A stretch of DNA of 64,000 nucleotides from Lysobacter sp. Root76. Its GTDB lineage: Bacteria > Pseudomonadota > Gammaproteobacteria > Xanthomonadales > Xanthomonadaceae. The notes under the pieces are model-generated. The model did not search any database. It was given only the letters and a program-made list of their open reading frames with translations, and was not told the origin of the DNA. Positions 39,834 to 49,597 of the stretch are shown piece after piece. Positions within the stretch are counted from its first letter, which is position 1; every line of letters begins with the position of its first letter. Both the position numbers and the translations under genes were made by a program. The DNA lies in assembly GCF_001428685.1 (NCBI RefSeq), contig NZ_LMIK01000005.1, forward strand, positions 577,224 through 641,223, written 5' to 3'.

Positions 39834-41969
39834 ATGTCCACGCTGTCCAAGGCCTGCAAGCCGTTGCTCGTTTCGGTTGGAATGATCTCCATCGGCTTGG
39901 CCGGCCTGGCCGCTCCGGTCGCTGCCGCCCCTGCCGAGGAGGCCGCCAAAGTGACCGATGGGTCCGACCCTTACGCCTGGCTGGAAGACGTGCAAGGCGA
40001 GCGCTCGCTCGCCTGGGTGCGCCAGCGCAACGCCCAGTCCGAAGCCGAATTGGCCGCCGGGCCCGAGTTCAAGAAGCTTGAGGCCGACATCCGCGCCATC
40101 CTCGACTCCGACGCCAAGATCCCCGGCGTGATGAAGATCGGCGACCACTATTACAACTTCTGGAAGGACGCGAACCACCAGCGCGGCCTGTGGCGCCGCA
40201 CCAGCCTGGCTGAGTACCGCAAGGACAAGCCGGCCTGGGAAACCGTGATCGACCTCGATGCGCTCAACAAGGCCGAGGGCGAGAACTGGGTCTGGCACGG
40301 TGCCGACTGCCTCAAGCCGCAGTATCAGCGCTGCCTGATCGCGCTCTCGCGCGGCGGCGCCGACGCCGACGTGACCCGTGAGTTCGACCTGGAGAGCAAG
40401 TCCTGGGTCAAGGACGGTTACTTCCGTCCCGAAGCCAAGGGCGGGCTGCAGTGGATCGACCGCGACAACGTCTACGTGTTCACCGATTTCGGCGAGGGCA
40501 GCATGACCTCGTCGGGCTACCCGCGCATCGTCAAGCAGTGGAAGCGCGGCACGCCGCTCAGCGCCGCCACGGTCGTCTACGAAGGCACCGCGGAGGACAT
40601 GTACATCTCCGCCGGCCACGACCCGACCGAAGGCTTCGAGCGCGATTTCGTCTCGCGCACCATCGCCTTCTACAACAACGAGCTGTACCTGCGCGGCGCC
40701 GACGGCAAGCTGACCAAGATCGACGCGCCGAACTCGGCCGAAAAGTCCGTGCACCGCGAGTGGCTGACCCTGGAGCTGCGCGAGCCTTACACCGCCGGCG
40801 GCAAGACCTACAAGCCGGGCAGCCTGATCGTGACCCGCTTCGACGACTTCATGGCCGGCAAGCGCGATTTCACCGCGCTGTTCGAGCCGACCGAACGCAC
40901 CTCGCTGGCCGGCACCACCTGGACCCGCAACAAGCTCGTGCTCAACGTCATGGAAGACGTGAAGTACAAGCTCAGCGTGCTGACCCCGGGCAGCTGGCAG
41001 CGCAGCGAGTTCGTCGGCGCCCCCGCCTTCGGCAGCATCGGCGTGTCGGCGGTGGACGACGACGAGAACGACGACGTCTGGGTGACCGCCACCGACTACC
41101 TGACCCCGACCACCCTGTCGCTGGCCAAGCTCGGCCAGCGGCCGGAAACGCTCAAGACCATGCCCGTGTTCTTCGACGGGTCCGACAACGTGATCGAGCA
41201 GCACTTCGCGACCAGCAAGGACGGCACCAAGGTGCCTTACTTCATGGTCCGCCCGAAGGACCTCAAGCTCGACGGCAGCACCCCGACCCTGCTGTACGGC
41301 TACGGCGGCTTCGAGGTCTCGATGACCCCGGGCTATTCCGGCAGCGTCGGCAAGGGCTGGCTGGAGAAGGGCGGGGTGTACGTGGTCGCCAACATCCGCG
41401 GCGGCGGCGAGTACGGTCCGCGCTGGCACCAGGCCGCGCTCAAGGCCAACCGCCACAAGGCCTACGAGGACTTCGCCGCGGTCGCGCAGGACCTGGTCGC
41501 GCGCAAGGTCACCTCGTCCAGGCACCTGGGCGTGCAGGGCGGCAGCAACGGCGGCCTGCTCACCGGCAACATGCTGACCCAGTACCCCGAGCTGTTCGGC
41601 GCGGTGGTCGTGCAGGTGCCGCTGCTGGACATGAAGCGCTACAGCCACCTGCTGGCCGGCGCCTCGTGGATGGCCGAATACGGCGACCCGGACACGGCCG
41701 ACTGGGACTTCATCAAGACCTTCTCGCCCTACCACCTGTTCGACGCCAAGCGCGACTACCCGCCGACCCTGTTCACCACCTCGACCCGCGACGACCGCGT
41801 CCACCCGGGCCACGCGCGCAAGATGATGGCGAAGATGTCCGAGGCCGGTAAGGACGTGCGCTACTACGAAAACATCGAAGGCGGCCACGGCGGTTCGGCC
41901 AACAACGCCCAGGCCGCGCATATGAGCGCGCTGGCCTACACCTTCCTCTGGGACAAGCTGTCCAAGTGA
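39834..41969 (+). CDS. Prolyl oligopeptidase family serine peptidase (S9), exported
   Basis: The 711-residue enzyme has a signal peptide (ending APVAAAPAEE, residue about 35). It has an N-terminal beta-propeller domain (about 45-430) and a C-terminal alpha/beta-hydrolase domain. The catalytic Ser is in GGSNGGLL (about 566), the Asp in TRDDRVHPGHA (about 650) and the His in GGHGGSANN (about 684). It cleaves short peptides, classically after proline. It is followed 241 nt later by a second S9 peptidase, so the locus is a peptide-degradation pair in the periplasm. Confidence 0.92.
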   Translation: MSTLSKACKPLLVSVGMISIGLAGLAAPVAAAPAEEAAKVTDGSDPYAWLEDVQGERSLAWVRQRNAQSEAELAAGPEFKKLEADIRAILDSDAKIPGVMKIGDHYYNFWKDANHQRGLWRRTSLAEYRKDKPAWETVIDLDALNKAEGENWVWHGADCLKPQYQRCLIALSRGGADADVTREFDLESKSWVKDGYFRPEAKGGLQWIDRDNVYVFTDFGEGSMTSSGYPRIVKQWKRGTPLSAATVVYEGTAEDMYISAGHDPTEGFERDFVSRTIAFYNNELYLRGADGKLTKIDAPNSAEKSVHREWLTLELREPYTAGGKTYKPGSLIVTRFDDFMAGKRDFTALFEPTERTSLAGTTWTRNKLVLNVMEDVKYKLSVLTPGSWQRSEFVGAPAFGSIGVSAVDDDENDDVWVTATDYLTPTTLSLAKLGQRPETLKTMPVFFDGSDNVIEQHFATSKDGTKVPYFMVRPKDLKLDGSTPTLLYGYGGFEVSMTPGYSGSVGKGWLEKGGVYVVANIRGGGEYGPRWHQAALKANRHKAYEDFAAVAQDLVARKVTSSRHLGVQGGSNGGLLTGNMLTQYPELFGAVVVQVPLLDMKRYSHLLAGASWMAEYGDPDTADWDFIKTFSPYHLFDAKRDYPPTLFTTSTRDDRVHPGHARKMMAKMSEAGKDVRYYENIEGGHGGSANNAQAAHMSALAYTFLWDKLSK

Positions 41970-42210
41970 CGGCGGCGGGCGCCGATGCCCATGCCTCAGC
42001 GACCTCGGATTCTTCCTGGGGTTGCTGATCGAAGCCTTCGCGCTGGCCGCCTTGGCGGCATGGCCGTCGCGCGTCTTCACCCGGGGCCGGCTCGGGGCTT
42101 AGCCCGGGCCGGTCCTGAAGCACTTGAGTCGCTGGCCTTCCAGCCATGAATATCCCGGGGCGGCGGACTGAGAGCCTCCGCCATTGCGCTCCCCGCAATC
42201 GGACCCATCT

Positions 42211-44412
42211 ATGAAACCGACCTCCATCCTGCTGGCCGCGACGCTCCTGATGACCACGACCCCGCCCGTTCTCGCCGCCGATTCCGCCCTGCCGCCCGAT
42301 GCGGCCAAGAAGCCGCACGTGGTCAAGGCGCCGCATGGCGGCCAGCGCGACGATGAGTACTACTGGCTGCGCGACGACAAGCGCGAGAACAAGGAGATGC
42401 TGGCGTATCTCAACGCCGAGAACGCCTACGCCGATACCCAGATGGCGGCGCTGAAGCCGCTGGAAGACAAGCTTTACAACGAGATCGTCGGCCGCATCAA
42501 GCAGGATGACAGCTCGGTGCCGTACCGCGAACGCGGCTACTGGTACTACAGCCGCTTCGAGACCGGCCAGGACTACCCGATCCACGCCCGCCGCAAGGAC
42601 GCCCCCGGTGTCGATGCCGCGTCGATCCAGAAAGCCAACGCCGCGCGCGATTTCGCCGGCGAGAGCGTGCTGCTCGACGTCAACGCCATGGCCAAGGGCA
42701 AGGACTACTACCAGGTCGGCGACTACGCCGTGACCCAGGACAACGCGATCCTGGCCTACGCCGACGACACCAACGGCCGCCGCCAGTACACCGTGCGCTT
42801 CAAGAACCTGGGCACCGGCGAAACCTACGCCGACGAGATCAAGGGCGTGTCCGCCAACCTGGTCTGGGCCGACGACAACAAGACCCTGTTCTACGTCGAG
42901 AACGACCCCGAGACGCTGCTGAGCAAGCGCGTCAAGAAGCACGTGCTCGGCACTCCGGTCGCCCAGGACCCGGTGGTGTACGAGGAGAAGGACGACAGCT
43001 TCTACATGGGCATCGACCGCAGCCGCGACGACAAGTACCTGCTGATCGGCCTCAGCAGCACCGTGTCCGACGAATACCGCTACGCGCCCGCCGCCGACCC
43101 GAGCGCGTTCGCCGTGCTGGCGCCGCGCGCGCGCGACGTCGAATACAGCGCCGATCACTTCGACGGCCGCTGGGTGATCCGCACCAACGCCGACGGCGCC
43201 ACCAACTTCAAGGTCGTGACCGCGCCGACCGGGTCGACCTCGCGCAAGGACTGGAAGGACTGGATCGCGCACCGCGACGACGTCTACATCGAAGGCGTGG
43301 AGCTGTTCGACGGTTATACCGCCGTGGCCGAGCGTTCCGACGCGCTGGAGCGCGTGCGCATCCTCAAGGCCGACGGCCACGAGGAGTACGTCAAGGCCGA
43401 TGAGCCGGCGTATTCGATGGGCCTGGACGTCAACGCCGAGCCCGACACCCAGTGGCTGCGCTACAGCTACACCTCGCTGACGACCCCGGCGACCGTGTAC
43501 GAACTCAACGTCCAGACCGGCGAGCGCCGCCTGCTCAAGCGCCAGCCGGTGCTGGGCGGCTTCGACCAGTCGCAGTACGTGACCGAGCGCGTCTGGGTGC
43601 CGGCGCGCGACGGCGCCCGGATTCCGGTATCGCTGGTGTACAAGCGCGGCTTCGAGAAGAACGGCAAGGCCGCGCTGCTGCAGTACGGCTACGGCAGCTA
43701 CGGCGCCTCGATGGACCCGGGTTTCAGCGTCACCAACGTCAGCCTGCTCGACCGCGGCATGGTCTACGCGATCGCGCACATCCGCGGCGGCCAGGAGATG
43801 GGCCGCAAGTGGTACGACGACGGCAAGCTGCTCAAGAAGAAGAACACCTTCACCGACTTCATCGACGTCACCGACTACCTAGTCAAGGCTGGCTATGCCG
43901 CGCCGGACCGCGTCGCGGCCTACGGCGGCAGCGCCGGCGGCCTGCTGATGGGCGCCATCTCCAACATAGCGCCGGACAAGTACCGGGTGATCCTGTCGCA
44001 GGTGCCCTTCGTCGACGTGGTCACCACGATGCTGGACCCGAGCATCCCGCTGACCACCAACGAATACGACGAGTGGGGCAACCCCGAGCAGAAGAAGTAC
44101 TACGACTACATGCTGACGTACTCGCCCTACGACAACCTGTCCAGGCAGGCCTATCCGGCCATGTTCGTCGGCACCGGCCTGTGGGACTCGCAGGTGCAGT
44201 ATTTCGAACCGGCCAAGTACGTGGCGCGCCTGCGCGACCTGAACACCGGCGCCGGGCCGCTGCTGTTCCGCACCAACATGGAAGCCGGCCACGGCGGCAA
44301 GTCCGGCCGTTTCCGCCGCTACCGCGAATCCTCGGAAATGTTCGCCTTCATGCTCGGCCAGCTGGGTCTGGCCGGCGCCGGCGCCGCCGCCGCCGCCAGC
44401 GCAACGCACTGA
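42211..44412 (+). CDS. S9 family peptidase, oligopeptidase B type, exported
   Basis: The 733-residue enzyme has a signal peptide (ending PPVLAADSA). The propeller contains DEYYWLRDDKRENKEML. A catalytic hydrolase domain follows, with Ser in YGGSAGGLLMG (about 575), Asp in LWDSQVQYFEPAK (about 660) and His in EAGHGGKSGR (about 695). These features and the tail match oligopeptidase B (PtrB), which cuts after Arg/Lys in small peptides. The ATG at 42211 precedes the signal peptide. A hairpin terminator follows 11 nt after the stop. Confidence 0.92.
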   Translation: MKPTSILLAATLLMTTTPPVLAADSALPPDAAKKPHVVKAPHGGQRDDEYYWLRDDKRENKEMLAYLNAENAYADTQMAALKPLEDKLYNEIVGRIKQDDSSVPYRERGYWYYSRFETGQDYPIHARRKDAPGVDAASIQKANAARDFAGESVLLDVNAMAKGKDYYQVGDYAVTQDNAILAYADDTNGRRQYTVRFKNLGTGETYADEIKGVSANLVWADDNKTLFYVENDPETLLSKRVKKHVLGTPVAQDPVVYEEKDDSFYMGIDRSRDDKYLLIGLSSTVSDEYRYAPAADPSAFAVLAPRARDVEYSADHFDGRWVIRTNADGATNFKVVTAPTGSTSRKDWKDWIAHRDDVYIEGVELFDGYTAVAERSDALERVRILKADGHEEYVKADEPAYSMGLDVNAEPDTQWLRYSYTSLTTPATVYELNVQTGERRLLKRQPVLGGFDQSQYVTERVWVPARDGARIPVSLVYKRGFEKNGKAALLQYGYGSYGASMDPGFSVTNVSLLDRGMVYAIAHIRGGQEMGRKWYDDGKLLKKKNTFTDFIDVTDYLVKAGYAAPDRVAAYGGSAGGLLMGAISNIAPDKYRVILSQVPFVDVVTTMLDPSIPLTTNEYDEWGNPEQKKYYDYMLTYSPYDNLSRQAYPAMFVGTGLWDSQVQYFEPAKYVARLRDLNTGAGPLLFRTNMEAGHGGKSGRFRRYRESSEMFAFMLGQLGLAGAGAAAAASATH

Positions 44413-44422
44413 CGCATGGCCG

Positions 44423-44452
44423 ATGCGACCGCGGCGTCCGCCGCGGTCGCAT
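44423..44452. terminator. Terminator hairpin after the oligopeptidase B gene
   Basis: A 14-bp perfect inverted repeat (ATGCGACCGCGGCG and its complement) spans 44423-44452 with a very short loop, 11 nt past the stop codon. No U-tract follows. It lies just before the next gene's start, so it may act as an attenuating terminator. Confidence 0.65.
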
Positions 44453-44461
44453 ACTGCCGCC

Positions 44462-44875
44462 ATGTCGACCCCGCCACCGTCCGACGAGCCCGCACCGGTC
44501 CGTCCCAGCCGCTTCCGCTGGGCCTGGTGGCTGCTGGCCTATGCCAGCCTGGGCCTGGGCATCGTCGGCATCGTCGTGCCCGGGCTGCCGACCGTCCCGT
44601 TCGTGCTGCTGTCGGCGTTCGCCGCCGCACGCGGCTCGCAGCGGCTGCACGCCCGGTTGCTCGCCCACCGTCAGTTCGGCCCGATGATCCGCGACTGGCA
44701 GGCGCACGGCGCGGTCAGCCGCCGGGCCAAAAGGCTGGCGATCAGCATGATGTCGGTCTGCGCCGTGATCATGTTCCTGACCGCCCCGAAATGGTGGATG
44801 GCCGCCACCGGCACCGGCTTCATGACCGTGGTCGCAATCTGGCTCTGGGCGCGACCTGAACCGCCGCCGCGCTGA
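44462..44875 (+). CDS. YbaN-family (DUF454) inner-membrane protein
   Basis: The 137-residue protein carries the DUF454 pattern. It has YASLGLGIVGIVVPGLPTVP in the first helix pair, FAAARGSQRLHARL, FGPMIRDWQAHGAVSRRAKR, and a final hydrophobic region. There are three predicted membrane segments. The function is not established. The ATG at 44462 was chosen because an earlier in-frame start lies inside the terminator hairpin. It precedes the lptM-dapF group by 37 nt. Confidence 0.85.
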   Translation: MSTPPPSDEPAPVRPSRFRWAWWLLAYASLGLGIVGIVVPGLPTVPFVLLSAFAAARGSQRLHARLLAHRQFGPMIRDWQAHGAVSRRAKRLAISMMSVCAVIMFLTAPKWWMAATGTGFMTVVAIWLWARPEPPPR

Positions 44876-44912
44876 GCTTCGTTCGGCCACGCCCGCGGGC
44901 TACACTGCGGCC

Positions 44913-45179
44913 ATGAATGCACGCACCGTCCTGACTCTGATCGCGCTGTCGCTGGCCGTCTCGGCCTGCGGCAACAAGGGCCCCCTGGTCCTGCCCACCA
45001 AGCCGGTCCCGGTGACCGCGCCGAACCAGCCCGCGGGCGAAGTCCCGGTGCAGATGGCGCCGGAGGCGACCCCGCCGTCGCTGCCGCAGAAGCCGGCCAC
45101 GCCGCCGGCCGCCGACGACGGCACCGGCACCGAGACGCCGCCGCCCGAACCGACCCCGCCGGCCGACGGCGGCCGATGA
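44913..45179 (+). CDS. lptM: LptM-like lipoprotein (YifL family)
   Basis: The 88-residue lipoprotein has the lipobox [15 protein letters not shown]; the CGNKGPL(x)LP stretch is the hallmark of LptM/YifL. A Pro-rich tail follows. LptM assists maturation of the LptD/LptE lipopolysaccharide translocon at the outer membrane. As in other proteobacteria it lies directly upstream of dapF, with 20 nt between stop and the chosen dapF start. Confidence 0.87.
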   Translation: MNARTVLTLIALSLAVSACGNKGPLVLPTKPVPVTAPNQPAGEVPVQMAPEATPPSLPQKPATPPAADDGTGTETPPPEPTPPADGGR

Positions 45180-45199
45180 GCCCTAACGCGGAGCGACCG

Positions 45200-46045
45200 A
45201 TGCAGCGTTTCAGCAAGATGCACGGCGCCGGCAACGACTTCGTCGTGCTCGACCTGCGCGGCGGTCTGACACCGCCCGACGCCGCGCGTTGTCGCCTGCT
45301 CGCCGACCGCCACTTCGGCGCCGGCTGCGACCAGATCCTGACCGTGGAAGACCCGCGCGAGCCCGGTTCGATCGCCAGCTACCGGATCTGGAATTCCGAC
45401 GGCACCTCCTCGCAGCAGTGCGGCAACGGCGCGCGCTGCATCGCCGCCTGGCTGGTGCGCGAAGGCGCGGCCGGCGAGGGCGCCGCCGTCGGCGGCAGTT
45501 TCGCCCTCGACAGCCCGCTCGACACCCATCAGGTCGAGCGCCTGTCCGACGAGGTCTATCGCATCGGCATGGGCGAGCCGCGCTTCGATCCCGACGCGAT
45601 CCCGCTGCACGGCTTTCCCGGCGCGCGCGACCAGTACGTGCTCGACATCCACGACACCGTGATCGGCTTCGGCGCGGTCTCGATGGGCAATCCGCACGCG
45701 GTGATCGAAGTCGACGACGTCGACGCCGCGCCGGTGGACAGCATCGCCTCGTTGCTGCAGTCGCACGAGGCGTTTCCGGAGTCGGTCAACGTCGGTTTCG
45801 CCCAGGTCGAATCGCGCGACCGCATCCGCCTGCGGGTGTACGAGCGCGGCGCCGGCGAAACCCTGGCCTGCGGCAGCGGCGCCTGCGCCGCGGCGGCGGT
45901 GCTGATGCGGCGCGGCCGCATCGACCGCGAGGTCGCCGTGGCCCTGCCCGGCGGCGAGCTGCGTATCGTCTGGCCGTCCGACGACGCTCCGCTGTCGATG
46001 TCGGGACCGGCCGCTTTCGTCTACGAAGGGGAATGGGCGCAATGA
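45200..46045 (+). CDS. dapF: Diaminopimelate epimerase
   Basis: The 281-residue enzyme interconverts LL- and meso-diaminopimelate for lysine and peptidoglycan synthesis. It starts [17 protein letters not shown]. Both catalytic cysteines are visible, in [11 protein letters not shown] (about 79) and [10 protein letters not shown] (about 220). The ATG at 45200 has a GGAG site 6 nt upstream and matches the normal N-terminus. An upstream ATG at 45176 overlapping lptM is possible. The end overlaps the DUF484 gene by 4 nt. Confidence 0.96.
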   Translation: MQRFSKMHGAGNDFVVLDLRGGLTPPDAARCRLLADRHFGAGCDQILTVEDPREPGSIASYRIWNSDGTSSQQCGNGARCIAAWLVREGAAGEGAAVGGSFALDSPLDTHQVERLSDEVYRIGMGEPRFDPDAIPLHGFPGARDQYVLDIHDTVIGFGAVSMGNPHAVIEVDDVDAAPVDSIASLLQSHEAFPESVNVGFAQVESRDRIRLRVYERGAGETLACGSGACAAAAVLMRRGRIDREVAVALPGGELRIVWPSDDAPLSMSGPAAFVYEGEWAQ

Positions 46046-46716
46046 ACGAAACCCTGGACAAGCTGGGCGCGCACGAAGTCGCCGCATGGCTGCGTCGCCA
46101 CCCGCGTTTCCTGCAGCAGTTCCCGGACCTGGCCCTGAGCTTGGTGGTGCCGCGCGAGGAAGGCTCGGCCGCATCGCTGGCGAGCTATCAGCTGGAAGTG
46201 CTGCGCGACAAGAACCGCGAACTCTCGCGCCGCCTGCAGGAACTGTTCGGCAACGCCCAGGAGAACGAGCGCCTGTCGGTGCGCACGCACCAACTGACGC
46301 TGGCGCTGATGCGCCAGAACAGCGCCGCCGACACCCTGCGCGCGATGGCCGCGACCCTGGCCGAGGATTTCAACGGCGACCGCGTGCGCTTGGTGATGTT
46401 CCAGCCGGTCGACGGCCTGGACGGCGCCGAATGGCTGCAGACCATCGCCGCCGCCGACGCGCGCCTGCAGCCGTTCCGCGATTGCCTGGCCGACGGCGAA
46501 CCGCTGTGCGGCCGCCTGCAGCCGGAGAAGCACGCGCTGCTGTACGGCGCCCAGGCCGACGAGGTCCAGTCGACCGCACTGCTGCCGCTGCCTGGCGTGG
46601 GCATGGTCGCGGTCGGCAGCCGCGACCCCAACCGCTTCTTCCCCGGCATGGGCACGCTGTTCCTGCGCATGATGGGCGAGTCGCTGGCGGCGGCGCTGAA
46701 GCGCTTCGAGGGTTAA
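46042..46716 (+). CDS. DUF484 family (GAF-like) protein
   Basis: The 224-residue protein has an N-terminal helix-loop typical of DUF484 ([20 protein letters not shown]). A coiled coil follows at about 45-90, then a GAF-like domain at about 95-220. In proteobacteria the gene sits invariably between dapF and xerC, as here, and its function is not established. A start overlapping the dapF stop (ATGA) with an AGGGGA site upstream supports 46042. Confidence 0.9.
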   Translation: MNETLDKLGAHEVAAWLRRHPRFLQQFPDLALSLVVPREEGSAASLASYQLEVLRDKNRELSRRLQELFGNAQENERLSVRTHQLTLALMRQNSAADTLRAMAATLAEDFNGDRVRLVMFQPVDGLDGAEWLQTIAAADARLQPFRDCLADGEPLCGRLQPEKHALLYGAQADEVQSTALLPLPGVGMVAVGSRDPNRFFPGMGTLFLRMMGESLAAALKRFEG

Positions 46717-46763
46717 GCCCGGCCGCGGCACCTGTCGCTGCCGCCCAAAGCCGTCTATCCCAT

Positions 46764-46788
46764 GTAGGAGCGACGTAAGTCGCGACCG
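46764..46788. repeat. Single REP-like palindrome copy
   Basis: GTAGGAGCGACGTAAGTCGC, with a short GACCG tail, at 46764-46788 is a solitary, slightly diverged copy of the window's extragenic repeat. Compensating changes (GACGTAAGTC) keep the stem. It lies in the 180-bp gap between the DUF484 gene and xerC. Confidence 0.8.
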
Positions 46789-46896
46789 TGAACCCCGCGC
46801 CATTGCGCGCGGGCTGCGCCCTCGACATCGCCCCTCCATGCTCGCAAGATGCGCTGGATTCCGGCGTTTTTTCGCAACCTTGGAGTCCACGCCGCC

Positions 46897-47793
46897 GTGT
46901 CCGTCGGACCGATCGAAGATTTCCTGGCCCATCTGCAGGTCGAGCGGCGCATGTCCGCGCATACGCTCGACGCCTACCGCCGCGATCTGCTCGCGCTGGC
47001 CGATTGGGCGCAGGCACAGGGCATCGAGCTGTTGGCCCTGCACACCGAGCAACTGCGCGGCTTCATCGCCGCCGAGCACCGGCGCGGGCTCACCCCGAAA
47101 AGCCTGCAACGCCGTCTCTCGGCCTGCCGCAGTTTCTACGGCTGGCTGCTCAAGCAGGGCCGTATCGACACCAATCCCGCCACCGCGATCCGCGCGCCCA
47201 AGGCGCCACGCAAACTGCCGCAGGTGCTCGATCCCGACGAGGCCAAGGCGCTGGTCGAAGTGCCGACCGACGTGCCGCTGGGCCTGCGCGACCGCGCCTT
47301 GCTGGAGTTGTTCTATTCCTCCGGCCTGCGCCTGAGCGAACTATGCGGATTGCGCTGGCGCGACCTCGATCTGTCCGACGGCCTGGTCAGCGTGCTCGGC
47401 AAGGGCAACAAGCAGCGCAGCGTGCCGCTGGGTTCGCATGCGCGCGCGGCCTTGGGCGAATGGCGCGCGTCGACCGGCGCCGGCAACGACGCGCCGGTGT
47501 TTCCGGGCCGCGGCGGCACGCCGATCACACCGCGCGCGGTGCAGCTGCGTTTGCGTCAGCTGGCCCAGCGCCAAGGCCTGTTCAAGCGCGTGCACCCGCA
47601 CTTGCTGCGGCATTCCTTCGCCAGCCACATCCTGGAGTCTTCCGGCGATCTGCGCGGTGTGCAGGAACTGCTGGGCCACGCCGATATCGCCACCACTCAG
47701 ATCTACACGCATCTGGACTTCCAGCACCTGGCCAAGGTCTATGACGCCGCGCATCCGCGTGCGAAGCGCAAGCCCGCCAAGAGCGACGCGTAA
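46897..47793 (+). CDS. xerC: Site-specific tyrosine recombinase XerC
   Basis: The 298-residue recombinase with XerD resolves chromosome dimers at dif. Its length equals E. coli XerC. Catalytic residues are visible: Arg in [10 protein letters not shown], His-x-x-Arg in [10 protein letters not shown], His in [11 protein letters not shown] and nucleophile Tyr in TQIYTHLD. The GTG at 46897 was preferred because the conserved SAM-like domain ([16 protein letters not shown]) starts there. An ATG at 46849 has no ribosome-binding site. In related genomes hslV tends to follow directly; here a biosynthetic cluster intervenes. Confidence 0.93.
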   Translation: MSVGPIEDFLAHLQVERRMSAHTLDAYRRDLLALADWAQAQGIELLALHTEQLRGFIAAEHRRGLTPKSLQRRLSACRSFYGWLLKQGRIDTNPATAIRAPKAPRKLPQVLDPDEAKALVEVPTDVPLGLRDRALLELFYSSGLRLSELCGLRWRDLDLSDGLVSVLGKGNKQRSVPLGSHARAALGEWRASTGAGNDAPVFPGRGGTPITPRAVQLRLRQLAQRQGLFKRVHPHLLRHSFASHILESSGDLRGVQELLGHADIATTQIYTHLDFQHLAKVYDAAHPRAKRKPAKSDA

Positions 47794-48176
47794 ACGCGGA
47801 CGCGGTTGCGTCGGAGTTGTTGTCGAAGTTCGTGCGGTCGCTACCGATTCGTTGATTGCTGGACGATTGCGCTCGCCGAAACCACTGCTTAATTCGACCG
47901 CGTCTTAGCCTGACCAGGCGAAGGTTTCTGTTGCGACGCAACCAAACCGTGCCGTATTGCTGCAGTGCGCATCCGAGCAGCATGAGTGGTTCGGCTCGCC
48001 GACTAGCGCTCGGGGTCGTCGCCACGGGCGTTTCGTTCGACACTCGAAATCGATGGCGCGACCGCGCATAGGCGAGCGAAAGCCAATCCCAGCAAGCGTG
48101 TAGACCTGCAGTCGCGCAGCGAATCGTCTGCCTTACGCGAACGCATGGTTGGGAAAAACGACGCCCGGAAATCCGC
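47794..48176. other. Gene-free spacer, less GC-rich than its surroundings, upstream of the peptide cluster
   Basis: The 383 bp between xerC and the cluster promoter hold no convincing open frame and no copy of the repeat families seen elsewhere. Base composition is visibly less GC-rich than the neighbouring coding DNA. It may mark the left edge of the inserted cluster or carry regulator sites; I see no clear palindrome. Confidence 0.5.
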
Positions 48177-48206
48177 TTGACGCTCTTCAAAAACGAAACC
48201 TATACT
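48177..48206 (+). promoter_or_regulatory. Strong sigma70-like promoter of the P450/M16 cluster
   Basis: TTGACG (48177-48182) and TATACT (48201-48206) are separated by 18 nt. Five of six positions match consensus in each hexamer. Transcription would begin near 48213, leaving about 100 nt of leader before the first P450 gene. This is the best promoter match I found in the window. Confidence 0.7.
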
Positions 48207-48312
48207 CGGTGTGGAGTGCAGGTGAAGGAACTCACCGTCGTTTGCAACTCCAGGCGACCCGGTCGCCATACAACTTAAGTATCAGCACCCGTGATTCAGG
48301 ATCGGAGGGCGT

Positions 48313-49452
48313 GTGTTGAAAGAAGAAGCCTGGTCCGGCTTTCAACGGGACCCGTTGGGGTTCCTGGACCGGGAGCTGTCTGGCGCAGGCGATATCGTCC
48401 AGACCGGGCGCAATGAATATTGCGTCGGAAATCCTGCCGATGCGCGCTCCGTGCTCGGCAACGCCGACGGCAGCTACGCCGAACACTCCGATTTCTTCCA
48501 CACCCGCTACGGCTATTTCGAGCCGAGATCCGCGCAACTGAAAATGCGCCGCGAGGCGCGCAGCCTGCTGCGGGATTTCCTGCAGGCGCGCGCACCCGAC
48601 GAACTGCGCGACTTCCTGCGCGAACAGCTGGCGCCGGTAAGCCAATGGCCGGACACCGGCAACCGGCTGACCTACCGATACCTGTTGCCGGTGCTGCTCG
48701 CGCCGGACCGTTCGCCGTCCCTGCGCCGCCTGCTGGATGAGATCGTCGAGCGTTCGGTGCTCGCCAATGCGCGCGCGCGCCAGCCGCGATGGCGGCGGAT
48801 GCTGCTGCAATTCAACACCACGCTGCGCCTGTCGCGTGCGATCGGCGACTGTCAGCGCGATCCGCGCACGCCGCCGAGGGACATCCTCGACATCGTCGCC
48901 CATTCCGCCGGGCCGGATCGCCGGCAGGACGAGCTGTCCGAAGTCTTTTTGTCCTTCCTGTTCGCCATTTCCGGCTCGGTGGGCTTCGTGCTGGCCTGGT
49001 CGCTGTATCTGTGGGGAACGCACCCGCGCCGCGACACGCCGGTCGAGTGGATCGTGCAGGAAGCGCTGCGCCTGTGGCCCGTCGCCTGGCAACTCGGGCG
49101 CCGCCCGACCCAGGCGCACGAACTGTCGGGCGTGAAGCTCGAGGCCTCCGACGAAGTCGTGGTCTGTCCCTACATGGTCCAGCGCAACGCCGCGCACTGG
49201 TCGGATCCGGCGCAATTCCAGCCGGAGCGCTGGGCGGATCCGCAGGCCTGGCGCAATCCGGCGTTCATTCCTTTCGGCCATGGCGCGCATCGCTGCGTGG
49301 CGGCCGACCTGGCGACGCAGTTGGTCGGCGACATGCTGCGCACGGTTCTCGAACTGGGCGAAGTCGGCATCGTCGCGCAGGGCGATCGTCCCACGGTGGC
49401 CGCGGCGATGGCGCCGCCGCCCTTCACCCTGACCCTGCGAAACAGGGCTTGA
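48313..49452 (+). CDS. Cytochrome P450, first cluster enzyme
   Basis: The 379-residue P450 has the haem loop PFGHGAHRCVA (Cys at about 328), the ExxR helix motif QEALRLW (about 250) and a PERW-type meander (FQPERWAD). The I-helix (FAISGSVGFVLAW) lacks the usual acidic-alcohol pair AGxDT. Peptide cross-linking P450s often deviate there, because they perform radical coupling rather than oxygen insertion. It probably joins aromatic side chains of the adjacent precursor. The GTG at 48313 lies 3 nt after GGAGGG; a TTG at 48316 is better spaced and may be the true start. No membrane anchor is present. Confidence 0.9.
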   Translation: MLKEEAWSGFQRDPLGFLDRELSGAGDIVQTGRNEYCVGNPADARSVLGNADGSYAEHSDFFHTRYGYFEPRSAQLKMRREARSLLRDFLQARAPDELRDFLREQLAPVSQWPDTGNRLTYRYLLPVLLAPDRSPSLRRLLDEIVERSVLANARARQPRWRRMLLQFNTTLRLSRAIGDCQRDPRTPPRDILDIVAHSAGPDRRQDELSEVFLSFLFAISGSVGFVLAWSLYLWGTHPRRDTPVEWIVQEALRLWPVAWQLGRRPTQAHELSGVKLEASDEVVVCPYMVQRNAAHWSDPAQFQPERWADPQAWRNPAFIPFGHGAHRCVAADLATQLVGDMLRTVLELGEVGIVAQGDRPTVAAAMAPPPFTLTLRNRA

Positions 49453-49582
49453 AGACAGGTAATTCCGATCGACCAAATTCGCGACGGCCGCGACGTGGCC
49501 GGCGCAGCAAGGGCACCACGGCGTGCGGAGCAGGAACCGCTCGGAGCGTCATGGCGTAAACGCAGTACTTCCACATATCTAC

Positions 49583-49588
49583 AAGGAG
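49583..49588 (+). promoter_or_regulatory. Ribosome-binding site of the precursor peptide
   Basis: AAGGAG lies 9 nt before the ATG at 49598. A near-perfect Shine-Dalgarno in front of a 33-codon frame is the main evidence that the small gene is translated. Confidence 0.8.
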
Positions 49589-49597
49589 TAGCTCGAT

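Noticed and set aside
41970-42210. Short frame of about 54 codons between the two S9 peptidases
   Set aside because: It has no ribosome-binding site and an Arg/Pro/Gly-rich translation without structure, typical of GC-rich spacer DNA.
46849-46896. Longer xerC start (ATG at 46849)
   Set aside because: It has no ribosome-binding site and adds 16 residues not seen in XerC. The GTG at 46897 gives the family's usual 298 residues.
48222-48278. Eighteen-codon frame (GTG start) with a GGAG site just after the cluster promoter
   Set aside because: The ribosome-binding site falls at the predicted transcription start, so it would not be on the mRNA. The translation has no aromatic core or other RiPP feature.
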